Shown piece after piece: positions 41,903 to 48,517 of a stretch of DNA of 64,000 bases. Both the position numbers and the translations under genes were made by a program. This stretch comes from UPXZ01 sp018055865 (GTDB lineage: Bacteria; Bacteroidota; Bacteroidia; Bacteroidales; Paludibacteraceae). Position 1 is the stretch's first letter. Every line of letters begins with the position of its first letter. The notes beneath the pieces were generated by a model. It did no database searches. It was not told the origin of the DNA and worked only from the letters and a program-made list of their open reading frames with translations. The DNA is taken from the NCBI GenBank assembly GCA_964292695.1, contig CAXYWB010000001.1:40369-104368 (forward strand), written 5' to 3'.

Positions 41903-42622
41903 ATGACAAAATTAAGTGTAAATATTAATAAAATTGCAACTTTACGTAATTCACGCGGGGGAAATGTACCCAATGTTGTAAAAGTAGCACTGGATTGCGA
42001 ACGTTTTGGAGCAGAGGGAATTACGGTTCATCCGCGTCCGGACGAACGCCACATCCGCTATGCCGATGTATGGGACTTAAAGCCCCTTTTATCGACCGAA
42101 TTTAATATTGAAGGTAATCCGATACCCGAGTTTATCCAACTGGTAAAGCAGATAAAACCCGCACAGGTTACGCTTGTGCCGGATGCACATGATGCATTGA
42201 CATCCAACGCCGGTTGGGATACAAAGAAAAATCTGTCATTCTTGCAGGAAGTAGTGAACGAATTTCATAAAGAGGGAATCCGGGTGTCCATTTTTGTGGA
42301 TACAAACATCACGAATATTGAATACGCAGCCAAAACAGGGACCGACCGTGTAGAACTATACACGGAGCCTTATGCTGCTGATTTTCATAAAGATAAATAC
42401 GCTGCAGCATTGCCTTTTGTAGAAGCAGCAAAAGCAGCTCAGCGACTTGGCTTGGGCATAAATGCCGGGCATGATCTGAACCTGGATAACCTGGCTTTTT
42501 TACATCTAAACATTCCCTGGCTCGATGAAGTTTCCATAGGTCATGCACTCATTGCAGATGCATTATATCTGGGTCTGGAGGAAACAATCAGGCAGTACAA
42601 AGCCCGGTTGAGCGATAATTAA
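41903..42622 (+). CDS. pdxJ: Pyridoxine 5'-phosphate synthase
   Basis: The 239-residue TIM-barrel enzyme joins 1-deoxyxylulose-5-phosphate and aminoacetone phosphate in vitamin B6 synthesis. Family features are LSVNINKIATLRNSRGGNVPNV at the start, GITVHPRPDERHIR, VTLVPD, and GINAGHDLNLDNL near the end. Length is normal. It is followed after 41 nt by the exbB-exbD-tonB genes, a fixed neighbour pairing in Bacteroidota. Confidence 0.97.
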   Translation: MTKLSVNINKIATLRNSRGGNVPNVVKVALDCERFGAEGITVHPRPDERHIRYADVWDLKPLLSTEFNIEGNPIPEFIQLVKQIKPAQVTLVPDAHDALTSNAGWDTKKNLSFLQEVVNEFHKEGIRVSIFVDTNITNIEYAAKTGTDRVELYTEPYAADFHKDKYAAALPFVEAAKAAQRLGLGINAGHDLNLDNLAFLHLNIPWLDEVSIGHALIADALYLGLEETIRQYKARLSDN

Positions 42623-42663
42623 ATCAGAAAAAACAACAACGTTTTTATCAATAAAACAGAAGT

Positions 42664-43359
42664 ATGAATTTACAAATTTTATTACAACAAGTAGTTACAC
42701 AAGCGGTTGTACCTGAAGTACAGGCAATTCCGGAGAAAATGAATTTGTGGAAAATGACATCCTACGGAGGCCCTATCATGGTGATTCTGGGAATTATGTT
42801 GGCATTGGCTGTATATATTTTCATCGAAAGACTGATTACAATCAACAAAGCATCGAAAGAAGATAAATCTTTCATGAATCGTATTAAAGATTACATTCTG
42901 GATGGAAAAATAGACTCAGCTCAAAAACTTTGCCGCGATGCCGATTCTCCTGCTTCCCGCATGATTGAAAAAGGGATAAGCCGGTTGGGACGTCCGATGA
43001 ACGATGTGCTTCTGGCAGTGGAAAATGTGGGAAATCTGGAAATATCCAAACTTGAAAAAAGTCTGGTCATTCTGGCTACAATATCCGGAGGCGCACCTAT
43101 GCTCGGTTTTCTCGGAACGGTTACCGGTATGCTACTTGTGTTTTACAATATGACTCAAAATTCAACCGGCGTTGTTCAGCTTGTCGATTTATCGTCGGGG
43201 ATGTATCAGGCAATGGTTACTACTGTAGGTGGTCTGATAGTGGGTATTCTGGCATATTTCGCCTATAATTACCTTATTTCACGCGTGGATTCCGTTGTCC
43301 GCAATCTTGAGTCTAAAACGCTGGAATTTATGGATTTGCTGAACGAACCTTCGAAGTAG
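42664..43359 (+). CDS. exbB: ExbB/TolQ proton channel subunit
   Basis: The 231-residue inner-membrane protein has three helices: about 35-52 (GPIMVILGIMLALAVYIF), then a large cytoplasmic loop, then ISGGAPMLGFLGTVTGMLLVFYNM and GMYQAMVTTVGGLIVGILAYFAYNYL. The GTVTGM and GGLIVG stretches are MotA/ExbB/TolQ hallmarks. With ExbD and the TonB-like protein downstream it uses the proton motive force to power outer-membrane receptors such as the BtuB-like protein here. A Tol-type role cannot be excluded, since no tolB or pal is in the window. Confidence 0.93.
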   Translation: MNLQILLQQVVTQAVVPEVQAIPEKMNLWKMTSYGGPIMVILGIMLALAVYIFIERLITINKASKEDKSFMNRIKDYILDGKIDSAQKLCRDADSPASRMIEKGISRLGRPMNDVLLAVENVGNLEISKLEKSLVILATISGGAPMLGFLGTVTGMLLVFYNMTQNSTGVVQLVDLSSGMYQAMVTTVGGLIVGILAYFAYNYLISRVDSVVRNLESKTLEFMDLLNEPSK

Positions 43360-43419
43360 TTTATAGTAAAATTGTTGAGTAGTTTATTGGAAAATGCAAT
43401 ACTTTTAAATTAGTTCAAA

Positions 43420-43446
43420 CCTATTCAACTATTCAACCATTTAAAC
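43420..43446. repeat. Heptad-like repeats between exbB and exbD
   Basis: CTATTCAACTATTCAACCAT contains tandem 8-nt units. They are similar in type to those at 16224-16264 and 26833-26857. Confidence 0.45.
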
Positions 43447-43456
43447 AAATAAAAAA

Positions 43457-43903
43457 ATGGCAATTAAAAGAAGAAATAAAATGGAGAGCGGATTTTCAAT
43501 GTCGTCCATGACCGACATTATCTTCCTGCTGTTGCTGTTTTTTGTAATTTCGTCAACCATGACTACGCCCAACGATATTAAAATCAACCTGCCTCAGAGC
43601 GGAGCCGAAACTGCTACAAAACAGGTAGTGGCGCGTGTTTCAATCGATAAAGAAGGGAAGTATTATGTTGCAGGTGATAAAGAAAAGGCTGTGGAGGTTT
43701 CTGCTGATATGCTCGAACAGCAAATTCTTAGTTTGGTGTCCAAAGACACGGCAACGTTTCTGGCACTGTATGCCGATCAGGATATTGCATACAAAGAAGT
43801 GGTGCGGGTGCTCGATATTGCAAATAAAAATAAGTTGAAACTTGTCATTGCCACTTCATTGGCAACCAGTGACGAAAATTCTGAAACCGTTGTTAATCAA
43901 TAA
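43457..43903 (+). CDS. exbD: ExbD/TolR biopolymer transport protein
   Basis: The 148-residue protein has a short cytoplasmic N-terminus, one membrane helix (about 18-38, MTDIIFLLLLFFVISSTM) with the functional Asp in the SSMTDIIF segment, and a periplasmic domain (about 50-140). It works with ExbB as the energy-coupling stator. It ends TAA directly at the GTG start of the TonB-like gene. Confidence 0.95.
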   Translation: MAIKRRNKMESGFSMSSMTDIIFLLLLFFVISSTMTTPNDIKINLPQSGAETATKQVVARVSIDKEGKYYVAGDKEKAVEVSADMLEQQILSLVSKDTATFLALYADQDIAYKEVVRVLDIANKNKLKLVIATSLATSDENSETVVNQ

Positions 43904-44677
43904 GTGTTGGAAAGATCGAAAATATACGGTGTAGTGGGTTCAGCCCTGTTTTGTCTGCTTACCTTTCTGATACTTTGGTTTGTGTTTATGCCTGTGGTAC
44001 AAAGACCAGCTGAAGATGAGGGAATTATGGTTAGTTTTGGTGATGATCTTGATGGGTTGGGATTTGGTGACATGATAGCCGGTGTAGAAGAAATGTCTTC
44101 GCCTGAAGTTCGTCAGGAGGTATCCGAACAGCAGGAGTTGCTTACTCAGGAATCGGAGAAATCGGTAACGGTTCCCCGGAAGCAGGAAAAGCCAAAAACT
44201 ACCACGAAACCAATCACCGAACAGGATTTACAGCGTCAGAATCAACAACGCCGGGATGCTGCTGCAGCTGCCGAAGCAAGAAAACGGGAAGAAGCTGCTG
44301 CGAGGAGTGAAAATCTGGTAGGGAGCGCATTTGGCTCAGGTAGTGGCACTGGCAGCGGAACCACCGCAGGCGATACCCGGCAGGGAAATCCCGCAGGTTC
44401 GGGTACTTCAGGCGGGCACGGATGGTCACTGAGCGGTCGTTCACTCATCGGATCCCTGGTTACCCCATCTTATCCGAATAATGTAGAAGGTAAAATCACA
44501 GTAAGCATTCGGGTGGATGCGTCCGGAAAAGTTTCAAGTGCTGCAATCGGTTCTCCAACAACAATTTCTGATGCACAAACCCGAAGTGCAGCCATGAGCG
44601 CTGCCCGAAGTACACGGTTTTCATCAGGAAGCGGAGTGTCTGTAGGTACAATAACCTATAATTTTAGATTGAAATAA
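43904..44677 (+). CDS. tonB: TonB-like energy transducer
   Basis: The 257-residue protein has one N-terminal membrane helix (about 8-30), a charged linker (about 70-140 with a helical Ala/Glu/Arg-rich section AAAAAEARKREEAAARSE), a Gly/Ser/Thr-rich stretch, and a C-terminal TonB-fold domain (about 195-257: GKITVSIRVDASGKVSSAAIGSPTTISDAQTRSAAMSAARSTRF). Translation starts at GTG 43904, the codon right after the exbD stop, or at the TTG that follows. The Ala-rich helix is also seen in TolA, so TonB and TolA roles are both possible. Confidence 0.9.
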   Translation: MLERSKIYGVVGSALFCLLTFLILWFVFMPVVQRPAEDEGIMVSFGDDLDGLGFGDMIAGVEEMSSPEVRQEVSEQQELLTQESEKSVTVPRKQEKPKTTTKPITEQDLQRQNQQRRDAAAAAEARKREEAAARSENLVGSAFGSGSGTGSGTTAGDTRQGNPAGSGTSGGHGWSLSGRSLIGSLVTPSYPNNVEGKITVSIRVDASGKVSSAAIGSPTTISDAQTRSAAMSAARSTRFSSGSGVSVGTITYNFRLK

Positions 44678-44714
44678 TCAACTGAATATTAACTTTTTAA
44701 CGCAATTTTATTTT

Positions 44715-45263
44715 ATGAAGAAAGTTTTTATTTTTCTTGCCGATGGTTTTGAGGAAATCGAAGCCATAGCGCCGATTGATATTTTGCGCCGGGCCGGAAT
44801 TGATGTTGTAACTGTTTCTATATCAGAAAATAACGTAGTGACCGGTGCGCATGGTATAAAAGTAGAGGCTGATCAGCTTTTTATCGAAACTGATTTCAGT
44901 TCCAACGATATGTTGGTGTTGCCCGGAGGCGGAGTTGGCACTGAAAATCTGACAGCCCACACCCGGATGAACGAACTGCTGGAAAATCAAAATAACTCAG
45001 GTAAACAAATTGCAGCTATTTGTGCAGCACCTTCCGTGCTCGGAAAATTAGGAATATTGGCGGGCAAAGAAGCCATTTGCTATCCCGGATTTGAAGAAAA
45101 ACTTACAGGAGCTGTCATTTCAAAAAATACGGTGGTTAAAGACGGAAATATCATTACAGGGAAAGGTCCGGGCGTGGCTATTCCGTTCGCACTGAAGATT
45201 GTAGAAACATTGAAAGGAAAGGAAACAGCCTCTCAGGTGGCTGATTCATTAATGCTTAACTAA
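44715..45263 (+). CDS. DJ-1/PfpI family protein
   Basis: The 182-residue protein is a DJ-1 superfamily member (class I glutamine amidotransferase-like fold). It starts KKVFIFLADGFEEIEAIAPIDILRRAGIDV and has a reactive cysteine in AAICAAPSVLGKLG (nucleophile elbow), plus the acidic partner in DGFEEIEA. Family members act as chaperones, deglycases or redox sensors, and the exact activity is not shown by sequence. It follows the TonB-like gene by 37 nt and the next lipoprotein begins 4 nt after its stop, so it is likely part of the same transcript. Confidence 0.93.
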   Translation: MKKVFIFLADGFEEIEAIAPIDILRRAGIDVVTVSISENNVVTGAHGIKVEADQLFIETDFSSNDMLVLPGGGVGTENLTAHTRMNELLENQNNSGKQIAAICAAPSVLGKLGILAGKEAICYPGFEEKLTGAVISKNTVVKDGNIITGKGPGVAIPFALKIVETLKGKETASQVADSLMLN

Positions 45264-45267
45264 ATTT

Positions 45268-46395
45268 ATGCTAAAGAAAATTCTCTTTTTTGGATTGCTT
45301 GTTATATTCACAGCATGTAATTTTCAGGGTAAATTCCGGATATCAGGAAATATAACCGATGCTGACGGTAAGATGCTCTATCTGGAGCAAACCGGACTTT
45401 TAAAAGACAGTCTGATTGATTCTGTAAAACTCACGAAAGAAGGTACCTTCAATTTTCGTTCACCTGCGCCTGAATATCCCGAACTTTATCGGTTGAAACT
45501 GGGCACTCAGCAACTTATTCTGGCTGTGGATTCTACAGAAACCATTGAAATAAAGGGTGCTGCAGGTGATTTGATTTCAGCGTCCATCACGGGTTCGATG
45601 CAATCGGAAGATATTCAAGCTTTACGCAAATCGGTCATAGCACTTCAGCAACGATTTGATGTTTATCAGTCAGAAAAAGAGGCTGTGAAATCAACGTCTT
45701 TGGCTGACTCTTTTCAGGTGAATCTGGAAAAACACAAAAAAACTGCTCAGGGGATAATTCTGAAAAATCCGAACTCAATGGCAGCTTATTACGCTCTCTA
45801 TCAGCAAATAAATGGAAATTATATTTTTTCTCCCTACGTAAAATCGGAACGTCCATATTATCAGGCAGTTGCTACTACTTTCCAAGCATTTATGCCGGAA
45901 TACGAACGATCCAAAAACCTGTACAATCTGGTGCTGGGAGCCATCAGAGAAGACCGGCTTACAAGGCAGCAATCCAACTTTGAAAGTCTGGTAAAAGTAG
46001 AAAGTACAGGATTTATTGAAATTGAGCTGAAAAATACCAACGGCTATCCGCAAAAATTGTCTTCGTTAATCGGAAAGCCTATTTTGCTCGATTTTTCGGC
46101 CTACGGAACCGAAACGAGTATTGATTATACATTCGCCCTGCGCGAAATTTTTACTAAATATTCGCCAAGAGGACTGCAGATTTATCAGGTATCGTTGGAT
46201 CAAAGCAAAATTCTGTGGCAACGATCCGTAGCAACGATACCCTGGATATGTGTCTTCGACGAAACCGGATCTGCTGCCAATGCTTACAACGTACAGCAAA
46301 TTCCAACCATGTATTTGATTAATAAAGAAGGAATAATAACCGGAAAATATGCTAATGTAAAGAGTTTGGAAGCGGATTTAGGCAAAATACTTTAG
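45268..46395 (+). CDS. Thioredoxin-fold lipoprotein lacking the CxxC motif (DUF4369/TlpA type)
   Basis: The 375-residue lipoprotein has a lipobox ending ITAC-like (FTACNF, C17). The N-terminal half is a DUF4369 beta-rich domain (FRISGNITDADGKMLYLEQTGLLKDSLIDSVKL). The C-terminal half (about 250-375) is a TlpA/AhpC-type thioredoxin fold with the conserved GKPILLDF start and the IPTMYLINKEGIITGKY cis-proline end. Where active members have a WCxxC, this one reads SAYGTETS, with no cysteine at either site. It should therefore not act as a disulphide oxidoreductase and may bind or scaffold instead. Other tandem TlpA-like Bacteroidota proteins keep the motif. Confidence 0.87.
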   Translation: MLKKILFFGLLVIFTACNFQGKFRISGNITDADGKMLYLEQTGLLKDSLIDSVKLTKEGTFNFRSPAPEYPELYRLKLGTQQLILAVDSTETIEIKGAAGDLISASITGSMQSEDIQALRKSVIALQQRFDVYQSEKEAVKSTSLADSFQVNLEKHKKTAQGIILKNPNSMAAYYALYQQINGNYIFSPYVKSERPYYQAVATTFQAFMPEYERSKNLYNLVLGAIREDRLTRQQSNFESLVKVESTGFIEIELKNTNGYPQKLSSLIGKPILLDFSAYGTETSIDYTFALREIFTKYSPRGLQIYQVSLDQSKILWQRSVATIPWICVFDETGSAANAYNVQQIPTMYLINKEGIITGKYANVKSLEADLGKIL

Positions 46396-46458
46396 TTCAT
46401 TGAAACACGATGCTCATTATTAGTAATCGTGTTTTTTTCTTTTAAAGAAGAGTGAGTT

Positions 46459-47388
46459 TTGACAGAATTTATCAAAAATACTGCTCTGAAAATCGGTTTT
46501 GATGCTTGTGGAATAGCCAAAGCCGATTTTTTGAATGAAGATGCCGGATTTATGAAAACCTGGCTCGGTAACGGATTTCACGGAGAAATGGGTTATCTGG
46601 AGCGAAATTTTGACAAAAGGACTGACCCGACTTTGCTGGTGGAAGGGTGTAAATCCATTATTGTAACCCTGATGAATTATTTTCCTGAAGAATTTCAAGC
46701 AGTAGATGCGCCGAAAATCTCTAAATATGCTTATAGCCGGATTGATTATCATACAGTTATGCGCGAAAAGCTAGAGATGTTAGAGAACAGAATAAAAGAT
46801 GAATTCGGAGAAAGTTGCTTCAACGCAGATCAGCAGCATCGGTTTGTGGATTCTGCGCCTGTATTGGAGCGGCAATGGGCAGTAAGAGCCGGCTTGGGTT
46901 GGATAGGTAAGAATAAAATGCTGATTAATCCCGTGTTAGGATCCTTTTGTTTTATTGGCGTAATACTGATAAATAAAGAATTGGAGTATGATAAGCCTAT
47001 AAAAGATCATTGCGGAACCTGCAGAAAGTGTTTGGATGCTTGTCCGACAGGTGCTTTGACCGAAAACGCAGGATTAGATGCCCGAAAATGCATTTCATAT
47101 CAAACCATTGAAAAGAAAGATGAAATTGCGAAGGAAATTCAATCCAAACTTTCAGGCTATGCATACGGATGTGATATATGCAACGATGTTTGTCCCTGGA
47201 ACAGGACCCGGGCAAAAGCCAACTCTCACAAAGAGTTTGAACCATTGAATGAGATAATAGGCTGGAATATAGATGAATGGGATAATTTAACTCAAAAGGA
47301 ATTTAAGCTAATATTTAAAAATTCTGCCATTCAACGAGCTGGTTATATGAAATTGAAACAAAACATCGAATTGTTGAAAAGAAACTGA
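46459..47388 (+). CDS. queG: Epoxyqueuosine reductase
   Basis: The 309-residue cobalamin-dependent enzyme does the last step of queuosine synthesis, reducing epoxyqueuosine in tRNA. It has the DUF1730-type N-terminus and two [4Fe-4S] cysteine sets, CGTCRKCLDACPTG and CDICNDVCPWN. The first codon is TTG at 46459, because no ATG or GTG in frame lies between the previous stop and the conserved start TEFIKNTALKIGFDACGIAKA. It is a likely user of the B12 taken up by the btuB-btuG operon in this window. It overlaps no gene, and the ChrA pair follows after 2 nt. Confidence 0.94.
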   Translation: MTEFIKNTALKIGFDACGIAKADFLNEDAGFMKTWLGNGFHGEMGYLERNFDKRTDPTLLVEGCKSIIVTLMNYFPEEFQAVDAPKISKYAYSRIDYHTVMREKLEMLENRIKDEFGESCFNADQQHRFVDSAPVLERQWAVRAGLGWIGKNKMLINPVLGSFCFIGVILINKELEYDKPIKDHCGTCRKCLDACPTGALTENAGLDARKCISYQTIEKKDEIAKEIQSKLSGYAYGCDICNDVCPWNRTRAKANSHKEFEPLNEIIGWNIDEWDNLTQKEFKLIFKNSAIQRAGYMKLKQNIELLKRN

Positions 47389-47390
47389 TT

Positions 47391-47969
47391 ATGCTAAAAC
47401 CCAAATCCGGAAACGTAAATATTTACTGGCAAATGTTTACAAGTTTTGTTCGCATAGGTTCTTTTACCATTGGCGGAGGTTATGCCATGATTCCGCTGAT
47501 ACAGAAGGAAGTGGTGGAGAGCAAAAAGTGGATGGATGCCCGTGAATTTATTGATATGCTGGCCATGGCTCAGTCGGCGCCCGGAGTCATAGCCATTAAT
47601 ACTGCAATATTTATCGGATATAAGATGAAAGGCATTAAAGGAAGCCTCGTAACTACGCTTGGCAGTGCTTTACCGTCGTTTTTGATTATTCTGGCGGTAG
47701 CCATGGTTTTCACCAATTTCAGGGACAACCTTGTGGTAGAACGAATTTTCAAAGGCATACGTCCGGCAGTGGTGGCGCTCATAGCTGCTCCGCTTTACAA
47801 AATGGCCAAGTCGGCAGGCGTTACCTGGAAGACTATTTTTATACCCATTGTTGCAGTATTATTGATTTGGCTGGCAGGTATTTCGCCTATTTGGGTGGTC
47901 ATATCGGCTATTGCCGGTGGTATACTTTATGGAATGTTAAAAGCCCGGCGTTTGTCAAAATCAATCTGA
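47391..47969 (+). CDS. Chromate transporter, half-size ChrA (first subunit)
   Basis: The 192-residue membrane protein is a single CHR domain with about six helices and the hallmark FVRIGSFTIGGGYAMIPLIQKEVVE. A later region has MAQSAPGVIAINTAIFIGYKM. Half-size ChrA proteins work as a heterodimer and occur as pairs; the second half is encoded directly downstream with a 1-nt overlap. Chromate export is the family role, though for this organism the ion and sense of transport are inferred. It sits between queG (2-nt gap) and the second subunit. Confidence 0.93.
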   Translation: MLKPKSGNVNIYWQMFTSFVRIGSFTIGGGYAMIPLIQKEVVESKKWMDAREFIDMLAMAQSAPGVIAINTAIFIGYKMKGIKGSLVTTLGSALPSFLIILAVAMVFTNFRDNLVVERIFKGIRPAVVALIAAPLYKMAKSAGVTWKTIFIPIVAVLLIWLAGISPIWVVISAIAGGILYGMLKARRLSKSI

Positions 47970-48499
47970 TGGAAACCGAAATCTACATACAACTTTTTTT
48001 ATCGTTTTTCAAAATCGGTTTGTTCGGTTTTGGGGGAGGTTACGCCATTATTTCGCTCATTCAGCACGAAATTGAAATTCACGGGTGGATGACTCAGAGC
48101 GAATTTACAGATATAATCGCTATTTCACAAATGACGCCCGGACCTATCGGTATCAACAGTGCAACGTACGTAGGTTACACCGCTTCAGGCTCTGTTTTGG
48201 GATCGGTCATAGCCACTGTTGCCATAGTATTGCCTTCATTCATCATAATGCTTACATTGGTTAAGTTTTTCTTTGCTCTGAAAGGAAATAAATACATGGA
48301 ATGGGCGTTTCTCGGACTTCGCCCGGCGGTAATCGGACTCATAGCCGCAGCTGCAGTTTTATTGATGAATTCGGAGAATTTTATTGATTATAAGAGCATT
48401 ATCATCTTTTCGCTTGTCTTTTTGTTTTCATTCAAAAGCAGAATTCATCCGATTTTTCTGATTCTGATGGCCGGTTTAGCCGGCTTTGTACTTTACTGA
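47969..48499 (+). CDS. Chromate transporter, half-size ChrA (second subunit)
   Basis: The 176-residue protein starts at ATG 47969, overlapping the upstream stop in TGATG. It carries the same CHR hallmark (FFKIGLFGFGGGYAIISLIQHEIE) and AISQMTPGPIGINSATYVGY. Earlier in-frame starts (47867) would lie inside the first subunit and lack a membrane-domain start, so 47969 is chosen. It closes the queG-chrA-chrA run; GH31 follows only 18 nt later, which could mean co-transcription with the glycan genes. Confidence 0.93.
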   Translation: METEIYIQLFLSFFKIGLFGFGGGYAIISLIQHEIEIHGWMTQSEFTDIIAISQMTPGPIGINSATYVGYTASGSVLGSVIATVAIVLPSFIIMLTLVKFFFALKGNKYMEWAFLGLRPAVIGLIAAAAVLLMNSENFIDYKSIIIFSLVFLFSFKSRIHPIFLILMAGLAGFVLY

Positions 48500-48517
48500 T
48501 TATCAAACTTAAATATC

